NCBI RefSeq assembly: GCF_018122625.2
Contig: NZ_JAGQFT020000002.1
Coordinates: 248,001 to 312,000, forward strand
Direction: 5' to 3'
DNA: 64,000 nt
DNA from: Coralloluteibacterium stylophorae
GTDB lineage: Bacteria > Pseudomonadota > Gammaproteobacteria > Xanthomonadales > Xanthomonadaceae
Shown here: piece after piece, positions 57,042 to 64,000 of the stretch
How the letters are laid out: each line of letters begins with the position of its first letter
Position numbering within the stretch: position 1 is the first letter of the stretch
Translations under genes and position numbers: made by a program
Notes under the pieces: model-generated
Told to the model about the DNA's origin: nothing
Seen by the model: only the letters and a program-made list of their open reading frames with translations
Database searches by the model: none

Positions 57042-57890
57042 TCAAGCGCCGGCGGCGCGGTCGAGGGCGCGCCCGGCCAGGCGTTCGAACTCGTGCGGAT
57101 CGTGCGCACAGAACACCTCGACCTCACCGCCCTGCGCCAGCCGGCGCAGCCGCGCCTGGTTGTCCAGGCGCGAGCGCCGGTCCTTCTCCATCAGGGTCTG
57201 GTACAGGCGCAGCCCGGGCGTGCACCACGGTTCCGGCTCCATCTCGCGATGATGGAAATAGGCATCGCCGGCCTGCAGCAGCCAGCCCGTCCCGCCGTGG
57301 ATCGCGATGCCGGCATGGCCGTGGGTGTGGCCCGGCAGCGGGATCATCAGGACCTCCGGGGGCAGGCCGTCCAGCGCGCGCACGCGCCCGAAGCCGAACC
57401 AGTCCTCGCCGCGGCCGCCATCGTAGGTGTGCCACAGCTGCCGGCGCGACCACTGCTGCGGGCGATAGCGCTGGCGGTCGAGCCAGGTCCGCTGCGCGAG
57501 CGCATCCGCATGCTCCTGGCGCAGCAGGTGCACGCGTGCCCCGGGGAAGTCGTCGAGCCCACCGGCGTGGTCGAAGTCGAGGTGGGTGAGCACGATGTGG
57601 CGCACGTCCCGCGGCTGGAAGCCCAGCCGCTGGATCTGGCGGATCGCGGTCATCTCCTCCAGCAGGCGCGGGCTCAGCAGGGACAGGAAGAAGGCGCTCA
57701 GGCGCGTGCGCGGATGGCGCACGTCCTGCAGCCCGAAGCCGGTATCGACCAGCACCAGCTCGCTCGCCGTCTCCAGCAGCAGGCAGTGGCAGGCGAGCTC
57801 GCCGCGCTGCAGGACGGACGGCGAACGCCCGTCCATCAGGCGCCCGCCGAGCGGGCACGAGGAGATGCAGTTGAGGTGGTGGATGCGCAT
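57042..57890 (-). CDS. Metallo-beta-lactamase-fold hydrolase
   Basis: Zinc hydrolase of 282 aa. Metal motifs are [16 protein letters not shown] (a HxDxDH variant with Leu after the first His), [25 protein letters not shown] and [10 protein letters not shown]. This pattern is close to AHL-lactonase-like and related MBL hydrolases, with [18 protein letters not shown] at the start. Possible substrates include lactones or esters; the exact one is not predictable. Monocistronic, convergent with the sugar dehydrogenase, divergent from the ABC exporter. Confidence 0.88.
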   Translation of the reverse strand: MRIHHLNCISSCPLGGRLMDGRSPSVLQRGELACHCLLLETASELVLVDTGFGLQDVRHPRTRLSAFFLSLLSPRLLEEMTAIRQIQRLGFQPRDVRHIVLTHLDFDHAGGLDDFPGARVHLLRQEHADALAQRTWLDRQRYRPQQWSRRQLWHTYDGGRGEDWFGFGRVRALDGLPPEVLMIPLPGHTHGHAGIAIHGGTGWLLQAGDAYFHHREMEPEPWCTPGLRLYQTLMEKDRRSRLDNQARLRRLAQGGEVEVFCAHDPHEFERLAGRALDRAAGA

Positions 57891-58038
57891 GCGTGGAGTC
57901 CGGTTCGGGCGCCGTCGCCACCCGCGCGCCGCGGTGGAACGCAGCGTGCGACCGGACCGGTCGCTGGCCGGTGAACCCGGCGCCGCCGGCGCGGGTGGCG
58001 TGGACTACCATGCGCGCAGCCGTTCACCGGGACACTGC

Positions 58039-58964
<926 letters not shown>

Positions 58965-58968
<4 letters not shown>

Positions 58969-59732
58969 GCGTCAACGTCCACGGCATCGCCGCGATCTAC
59001 CGGTTCGAGATGGCGCGCACCGGCCGCACCCTGCTGCAGAGCATCGTGCAGCCGGTGCTGATCACCTGCCTGTACTTCCTGGTGTTCGGCTCGGCCATCG
59101 GCGGGCGCATGGGCGAGATCGACGGCGTGCCCTACGGCGCCTTCATCATCCCCGGCCTGGTGATGCTGTCGCTGCTGACCGAGAGCATCTCCAACGCCTC
59201 CTTCGGCATCTACATGCCGAAGTGGGCGGGCACGATCTACGAGCTGCTGTCGGCGCCGGTGTCGTGGTTCGAGGCGGTGGTGGGCTACGTCGGCGCGGCG
59301 GCGACCAAGTCGGTGATCGTCGGCGCGTTGATCATGATCACCGCGCGCTTCTTCGTGCCCTACGAGCTCGAGCACCCGGTGTGGGCGCTGCTGTTCCTGC
59401 TGCTGACCGCGGTCACCTTCAGCCTGTTCGGTTTCGTCATCGGGGTGTGGGCCGACAGCTTCGAGCGCCTGCAGCTGGTGCCGTTCCTGATCGTGACACC
59501 GCTGACCTTCCTGGGCGGTGCGTTCTACTCGACCTCGATGCTGCCGGCGCCCTGGGACACGGTCACGCTGTTCAACCCGGTGGTCTACCTCATCAGCGGC
59601 TTCCGCTGGAGCTTCTACGGCGTGTCGGACGTGAGCGTCGGCATCAGCCTGGGCATGACCGCGCTGTTCCTGCTGCTGTGCCTGGGCGCGGTGTGGTGGA
59701 TCTTCCGCACCGGCTACAAGCTGAAGCAGTAG
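58965..59732 (+). CDS. ABC-2 type transporter permease (YadH-like)
   Basis: Six-segment membrane permease of 255 aa pairing with the ATPase before it. ABC-2 features: an N-terminal amphipathic helix ([18 protein letters not shown]), [33 protein letters not shown] and [18 protein letters not shown]. The same gene pair (yadGH) exports an unknown substrate in many proteobacteria. Translationally coupled to the ATPase. Confidence 0.93.
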
Positions 59733-59778
59733 CCGTCCTTCCCGCGCTGCGCGCCGGGGCGACGGACGGCGCGGCATC

Positions 59779-59936
59779 TCAGCCGGGTCGGCCCGGAAGC
59801 GAATCCATCCGCCGCGCGAGGTGCGCGCGTTCAGGCGCCAGCCGCGCCAGGGCGATGGCGCGCGCGTAGGCGGCACGGGCGCCGTCGGCGTCGCCGCTGC
59901 GCCGGAGCAGTTCCGCACGCACGACGTGGGCCGGGG
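59779..59936 (-). other. Out-of-frame C-terminal end of the sigma factor
   Basis: In the frame shifted by one base, this stretch encodes [20 protein letters not shown] and a continuation ending AHLARRMDSLPG. That is the normal C-terminal TPR-like end of this sigma factor family. It joins the main frame at the GGGG run 59933-59936. Removing one G would restore [12 protein letters not shown] and extend the protein to about 420 residues. Confidence 0.65.
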
Positions 59937-61042
59937 TGGTAGTCGCGCAGCGCGCCGGCGGCGAGCAGGGCATCGACCTCGGCCAGCGCCGGCGCGGGGC
60001 CGTCGCGCATCGCCAGCGCCACCGCACGGTTGAGACGCACGACCGGCGACGGGTCGGCCCGGGCGAGGAGGTCATAGAGCGCGACGATCCGCGCCCAGTC
60101 GGTGGCGGCGGCGTCGGCGGCCTCCGCGTGCACGGCGGCGATCGCCGCCTGCAGCGCATAGCCGCCGACCTCGGGCGCCGAGAACGCATGCCGCAGCAGA
60201 TGCCGGCCCTCCTCGATCAGTGCGGCGTTCCAGCGCCCGCGGTCCTGCTCCTCGAGCGGCACCAGCGCGCCGGCGGCGTCGGTGCGTGCGGGGCGCCGCG
60301 ACTCGTGCAGCAGCATCAGGGCGAGCAGGCCGAGGGTCTCGGGGCCGGGCAGCAGCGCGGCCAGCATGCGCCCGAGGCGGATCGCCTCGCCCGAGAGGTC
60401 GGCGCGGGTGAGGCTGTCGCCGGCGGTGGCCGCGTAGCCTTCGTTGAAGACGAGGTAGACCACGTGCAGCACCGCCTCCAGGCGCTCCGGCAACGCATCG
60501 CGCGGCGGCACCTCGTAGGGGATCCTCGCCTCGCGGATCTTGGCCTTGGCGCGGACGATGCGCTGCGCCAGGGTCGGCGCCGAGGTGAGGTAGGCGCGGG
60601 CGATCTCCTCGGTGGTCAGCCCGCAGACCTCGCGCAGGGCCAGCGCGACCTGCGCGTCGGGCGCGATCGCCGGATGGCAGCAGGTGAACAGCAGGCGCAG
60701 GCGATCGTCCTCGATCGCCCCCGGATCGGCCTCGGCCGGATCCTGCGCCTGTCCGTACAGGCGCTCGGCGATGTCGTGCAGCGAGGCGTCGAAGCGCGCG
60801 CGCCGGCGCAGCGCGTCGATGGTCCTGAAGCGGCCGGCGGAGACCAGCCAGGCGCGCGGGTTGTCCGGCACGCCCTGCGTCCACTGCTCGAGCGCGGCGC
60901 GGAAGGCCTCGTGCAGGGCCTCCTCGGCGAGGTCGAAGTCGCCGAGGAGGCGGATCAGGGTCGCCAGCACCCGCCGCGATTCCTCGCGGTAGACGCGCTC
61001 GACCGCCGCGGCGGCCGCCTGCGCTGCGGGCGCCTCAGCCAC
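59831..61042 (-). CDS. ECF-type RNA polymerase sigma factor (SigJ-like/DUF6596), C-terminus frameshifted
   Basis: Sigma-70 family factor of 403 aa as read. Region 2 contains [20 protein letters not shown] and [14 protein letters not shown], region 4 contains [18 protein letters not shown] long C-terminal domain follows with [13 protein letters not shown] and [12 protein letters not shown]. Such factors usually lie beside YciI genes, as here: the GTG start overlaps the YciI stop by 8 bases. After LRDYHP the frame turns into Arg-rich sequence while the expected C-terminus continues in another frame (to 59779), so a one-base insertion or sequencing error is likely at 59933-59936. Confidence 0.87.
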   Translation of the reverse strand: MAEAPAAQAAAAAVERVYREESRRVLATLIRLLGDFDLAEEALHEAFRAALEQWTQGVPDNPRAWLVSAGRFRTIDALRRRARFDASLHDIAERLYGQAQDPAEADPGAIEDDRLRLLFTCCHPAIAPDAQVALALREVCGLTTEEIARAYLTSAPTLAQRIVRAKAKIREARIPYEVPPRDALPERLEAVLHVVYLVFNEGYAATAGDSLTRADLSGEAIRLGRMLAALLPGPETLGLLALMLLHESRRPARTDAAGALVPLEEQDRGRWNAALIEEGRHLLRHAFSAPEVGGYALQAAIAAVHAEAADAAATDWARIVALYDLLARADPSPVVRLNRAVALAMRDGPAPALAEVDALLAAGALRDYHPGPRRACGTAPAQRRRRRRPCRLRARHRPGAAGA

Positions 61043-61421
61043 GCCAGCCGGGCTTCACGTCCTCGGGCGTCGCCGGCAGGTCGGCCAGCGGCCGGATCTC
61101 GATGCTGCCGGTGCGCGCCCATGGGAACTGCTGCGCGATGCGGATCGCGTCGTTGAGGTCGCGCGCCTCGATCAGGTTGTAGCCGGCGAAATGCTCGCGC
61201 GTCTCGGCGAAGGGGCCGTCGGTGGTGGACATGCGACCGTTGCGGATGCGCACCGTGGTCGCGGTCTCCACCGGTGCCAGCCGCTGCGAGGCGAGCAGGG
61301 TGCCGCTTTCGCGCAGCTCGGCGGCGTGGGCGACGCATTCGCGCATCATGTCGTCCTGCTGCGCCGGGGGCAGGGCATCGAGCAGGTCGGGATCGGTGTT
61401 GACCAGCAGCAGGTATCTCAT
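61035..61421 (-). CDS. YciI family (DGPF domain) protein
   Basis: Small cytoplasmic protein of 128 aa with the dimeric alpha/beta-barrel YCII fold. It starts [20 protein letters not shown] and has the DGPF motif in [18 protein letters not shown], and [17 protein letters not shown]. Function is unknown; it is a regular partner of SigJ-type ECF sigma factors. ATG 61421 fits the family start; longer readings have Arg/Pro-rich leaders. Its stop overlaps the sigma factor start. Confidence 0.9.
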   Translation of the reverse strand: MRYLLLVNTDPDLLDALPPAQQDDMMRECVAHAAELRESGTLLASQRLAPVETATTVRIRNGRMSTTDGPFAETREHFAGYNLIEARDLNDAIRIAQQFPWARTGSIEIRPLADLPATPEDVKPGWRG

Positions 61422-61589
61422 GGCGTCCTCGGTGGGTGGATGTACCCGTGGTCGAACGGCGGGCGCGGGATTCGACAGCGCCTGCGTCCGGATCGCCGCC
61501 GCGGCGCGGGCGCGATTGCAGCACATCGACCCGGCAGGCACATCGCGCACCACCGCATTTCACGGACGCTGGAGACGGCGTGGCCAACG

Positions 61590-62471
61590 ATGCGGCGCAT
61601 GGCGATCCGCATCGGCATCTCCGGCTGGCGCTACGCGCCCTGGCGCGGCGTCTTCTATCCCGCAGGCCTGCCGCAGCGCGCGGAGCTCCAGTACGCGGCG
61701 CAGCGCATGGGCAGCATCGAACTCAACGGCTCGTTCTATTCGCTGCAGACGCCGGAGAGCTACGTGCAGTGGCGCGACGCCACGCCGCAGAACTTCGTGT
61801 TTGCGGTCAAGGGGCCGCGCTTCGTGACGCACATGCTGCGGCTGCGCGACCCGTGGAAGGCGCTGGCGAACTTCTTCGCCTCCGGGGTGCTGTGCCTGGA
61901 CGCCAAGTTCGGGCCGATGCTGTGGCAGCTGCCTGCGCGCCAGCGCTGGGATGCGGCCGTGCTGGAGGCGTTCCTGGAGGGCCTGCCGAAGGACACCGCC
62001 GCGGCGCTGGAGCTGGCGCGCGGCTGCGAGCCGCGGATCATGCGCGGGCGCAGCGCGCTGGCGATCGACCGCAGCCGGCCGATCCGGCACGCCATCGAGG
62101 TGCGCGACGCCAGCTTCCGCAACGCGGACTTCATCGCCCTGCTGCGCCGGCACAACGTGGCGCTGGTGGTCGCCGACACGGCGGGGCAGTTCCCGTACCT
62201 GGAGGACGTGACCGCCGATTTCGTCTACATCCGCCTGCACGGCGACACCGAGCTCTATGCGAGCGGCTACTCCGGCGCCGCCCTCGACGGCTGGGCGCAG
62301 CGCATCCGAGCCTGGGCCGCCGGCGGGCAGCCGCAGGGCGCGCGCGTCGTTGCCGCCCGTCGGCCCGCGCGCCGGCGGCAGCGCGACGTCTACTGCTATT
62401 TCGACAACGACGCCAAGGTGCACGCGCCCTTCGATGCACAGGCGCTGATGGAGCGGTTAGGCTCGTCCTGA
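61590..62471 (+). CDS. DUF72 (YecE-like) protein
   Basis: Cytoplasmic protein of 293 aa with a predicted TIM-barrel fold. DUF72 hallmarks: RIGISGWRYAPWRGVFYPAG, IELNGSFYSLQTPESYVQW, FVFAVKGPRFVTHMLRL, FGPMLWQLPA, HAIEVRDASF and ADFVYIRLHGDTELYASGYS. The function of the family is not established. ATG 61590 or 61599 could start it. Divergent from the YciI gene. Confidence 0.93.
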   Translation: MRRMAIRIGISGWRYAPWRGVFYPAGLPQRAELQYAAQRMGSIELNGSFYSLQTPESYVQWRDATPQNFVFAVKGPRFVTHMLRLRDPWKALANFFASGVLCLDAKFGPMLWQLPARQRWDAAVLEAFLEGLPKDTAAALELARGCEPRIMRGRSALAIDRSRPIRHAIEVRDASFRNADFIALLRRHNVALVVADTAGQFPYLEDVTADFVYIRLHGDTELYASGYSGAALDGWAQRIRAWAAGGQPQGARVVAARRPARRRQRDVYCYFDNDAKVHAPFDAQALMERLGSS

Positions 62472-62508
62472 CCCTGCTTTCCGATCCCCCCGAAGAGGAG
62501 TGCGTGCG

Positions 62509-63315
62509 ATGGGCGTGCGAGCGCTGCTGTATGCGGGACTGTGTCTCTGTCTGCTCGGCGGCTGTGCCGCCGGTGCCGCCGACACCACCGAGGCGGAGCT
62601 GGATCTCGACGGCTTCCGCATGACCTTCGACGAGCCCTTCGACAGCCTCGACGTCTCCGCCTGGGGCAAGCCGCGCACGCGCTGGATCGCGCACACGCCG
62701 TGGAACGGCGACTTCGGCGATGCGAAGTTCACCGATCCCATGGACAAGTTCCCCTTCACCATCGAGAACGGGATCCTGCGGATCGAAGCGCGCAGGGGCG
62801 ACGACGGCGTGTGGCGCTCGGGCCTGCTGGCCTCGGTCGACCCCGACGGCAACGGCTTCTCGCAGAAGTACGGCTACTTCGAGGCGCGGATGAAGGTGCC
62901 GCCGGGCAAGGGCGTGTGGCCGGCGTTCTGGCTGGTCGGCGTCGACCGCACCGACCACACCCCGGAGATCGACGTGCTCGAGTACTACGGGCACGAGCCG
63001 AAGCGCTTCTCCAGCGCGGTGCACATCTGGCCGAAGGAGCACAGCGAGCTCAAGCCCTGGCACGACGTGCACCACACCCGCGTCGACGAGGTGCTGGCCG
63101 ACGACTACCACCTCTACGGGGTGATGATCGACGAGCAGGAGACGGTCTTCTACTTCGACCGCCGTCCGGTCTGGCGGGTGCCGACGCCCGAGCAGTACAA
63201 GGTGCGCGTGTTCCCGCTGGTGAACCTGGCGCTGGGCTCGGGCTGGCCGATCGAGGAGACGCCGAACCCGTCCCATCTCTACGTCGACTACGTGCGCGCC
63301 TGGGCGCGCGAGTAG
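62509..63315 (+). CDS. Glycoside hydrolase family 16 lipoprotein
   Basis: Exported beta-glucanase-type enzyme of 268 aa. A lipoprotein signal MGVRALLYAGLCLCLLGG precedes Cys19. The catalytic E-x-D-x-x-E motif is EIDVLEYYG. Nearby GVWPAFWLVG and KYGYFEARMKVPPGKG are typical GH16 strands, and HLYVDYVRAW closes the domain. ATG 62509 is eight bases after AGGAG; a GTG at 62500 is the alternative. The substrate could be a beta-1,3/1,4-glucan or galactan and cannot be fixed from sequence. Confidence 0.92.
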   Translation: MGVRALLYAGLCLCLLGGCAAGAADTTEAELDLDGFRMTFDEPFDSLDVSAWGKPRTRWIAHTPWNGDFGDAKFTDPMDKFPFTIENGILRIEARRGDDGVWRSGLLASVDPDGNGFSQKYGYFEARMKVPPGKGVWPAFWLVGVDRTDHTPEIDVLEYYGHEPKRFSSAVHIWPKEHSELKPWHDVHHTRVDEVLADDYHLYGVMIDEQETVFYFDRRPVWRVPTPEQYKVRVFPLVNLALGSGWPIEETPNPSHLYVDYVRAWARE

Positions 63316-63349
63316 CCGCGGCGGCGCAACGCGCCGCCGTGGCCGTCGC

Positions 63350-64000
63350 TCAACCGTCGGCGCGGACGGCGGTGCCGTCGGCGACGGCGGCGTCCAACAG
63401 CTGCCAGACCTGGCGTTCCACCTCGCCCGCCAGGGCGCGATGGCGTTCGCCGAGCGCCTGCTGCCGGCGGCCGAGTTCCTGCTGGCGCGCGGCCAGCGGC
63501 TTCTGCCGTTCGGCGAGCCGGCGCTGCTCGGCGGCGAGCGCCTCCATGTCCTGCTCGAGCTCCTCGTCGACAGCGCCGTGCTCGCCGCGCGCCACCGCCC
63601 GCGCCGCGCGCTGCGCATGGCGCGCGGCGATCTCGCCCTGCTTCGCGCCGAGTTCTCCCTGGCGCGCGCCCAGCTCGCCCTGCTGCGCGCCGAGCTCGCC
63701 CTGGCGCTCGCCCAGTTCGCCCTGCTGCGCGGCGAGTTCGGCCAGCGGGGCATGCAGCGCGTGCAGGCGCTTCAGGGTCGCCGGGTCGCGGATGACCCAG
63801 GCCTCCTCGCCCCTGCGGAACCAGGCCATGGCATCGCCGGATCGGTACTGGCGGTGCGCCGTCTCGACGTCACGGCCGGTGCCGTGCGCCTGCACGTGGC
63901 CGCTGCCGTCGAAGGCGACGTAGGCGCGCGCGCTGCTGCCGTCGTCGATGATGTGCAGCCCGGTGACGCCGGCCGGCATGTCCGGCCCCGACGGCGGCGC
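63350..64000 (-). CDS. C-terminal part of a heptad-repeat protein (M56-type peptidase tail?), cut by right edge
   Basis: The frame is open from the right edge (64000) to the stop at 63350; ATG 63979 may be internal. It encodes an N-terminal beta-like region (AYVAFDGSGHVQAHGTG, AMAWFRRGEEAWVIRDPATL), then five heptads of the QQGELGA type and a long Gln/Arg/Ala helix. From memory, Xanthomonadaceae M56-family membrane peptidases carry similar tails with WFRR-DG-x-x-YVIRD and repeated Gln-rich helices. The N-terminal part is outside the window, so the identity is tentative. Confidence 0.6.
   Translation of the reverse strand, partial: APPSGPDMPAGVTGLHIIDDGSSARAYVAFDGSGHVQAHGTGRDVETAHRQYRSGDAMAWFRRGEEAWVIRDPATLKRLHALHAPLAELAAQQGELGERQGELGAQQGELGARQGELGAKQGEIAARHAQRAARAVARGEHGAVDEELEQDMEALAAEQRRLAERQKPLAARQQELGRRQQALGERHRALAGEVERQVWQLLDAAVADGTAVRADG
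63627..63731. repeat. Five tandem 21-bp repeats inside the right-edge gene
   Basis: Five consecutive 21-bp units, each with the core CTCGCCCTG(G/C), span 63627-63731. Read on the minus strand they encode heptads of the form Q/R-Q-G-E-L-G-A. The last unit reads GEI. Copy number may vary by slippage. Confidence 0.8.

Overview
This window comes from a very GC-rich gammaproteobacterium. It is most likely a member of the Xanthomonadaceae/Lysobacteraceae (Lysobacter-, Luteimonas- or Xanthomonas-like). Three things point there: the gene order leuS-lptE-holA-nadD-rsfS-rlmH-maf-rng-yhdP-tldD-darP-pmbA, a GlcNAc-utilisation locus with a TonB-dependent receptor, and many REP-like palindromes with a GGAGCGGCTTCAGCC core. 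No tRNA, rRNA, CRISPR array, prophage or insertion sequence was recognised.

Region 1 (1-11324) is a GlcNAc/chitooligosaccharide locus. The minus strand carries glucokinase, a TonB-dependent receptor and a GH20 hexosaminidase cut by the left edge. Divergently, the plus strand carries a NagP-type transporter, a LacI-family regulator, an SIS-type deaminase, nagA and nagX. Two LacI-like operators (TGACAACG-type) lie in the divergent region, one over each candidate promoter. Region 2 (11339-20571) is an NAD-dependent molybdenum formate dehydrogenase locus (fdsGBA, fdhD, fdsD) behind an OFA-family transporter, with a divergent ModE-like regulator. Two minus-strand exported proteins follow (20605-23056): a metal-dependent amidohydrolase and a DUF1176 protein.

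Region 3 (23157-43030) is the conserved housekeeping block from leuS to pmbA. Two apparent insertions interrupt it: an acyl-CoA ligase behind an intrinsic terminator, and a lipoprotein alkaline phosphatase flanked by REP elements. REP-like sequences also fill the gaps around tldD and darP.

Region 4 (43065-52894) is the most unusual part. A GFA-family protein is followed by a small membrane protein. That protein's membrane domain recurs as the C-terminal extension of the next gene, an acyltransferase. Then comes a cluster that looks biosynthetic: a BchC-like dehydrogenase without the usual Cys, a 6-pyruvoyltetrahydropterin-synthase homologue that has lost its catalytic residues, a GT4 glycosyltransferase, a methyltransferase, a RibD-C-type reductase, a GTP cyclohydrolase II-like protein with a degenerate RibB-like N-terminus, a CDP-alcohol phosphatidyltransferase and a flippase-like membrane protein. 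It resembles riboflavin and pterin chemistry but lacks the rest of either pathway. It may make an uncharacterised glycosylated and methylated, possibly lipid-linked, pyrimidine or pteridine compound.

Region 5 (53049-64000) is a mixture: a DUF4870 protein, a PhnB-like VOC protein, a decayed DUF1428 gene, a YkgJ-type cysteine-cluster protein, a PQQ-type sugar dehydrogenase lipoprotein, a metallo-beta-lactamase-fold hydrolase, a YadG/YadH-type ABC exporter, a YciI/ECF sigma pair whose sigma gene has a C-terminal frameshift, a DUF72 protein, a GH16 lipoprotein, and a protein with heptad repeats that runs off the right edge.
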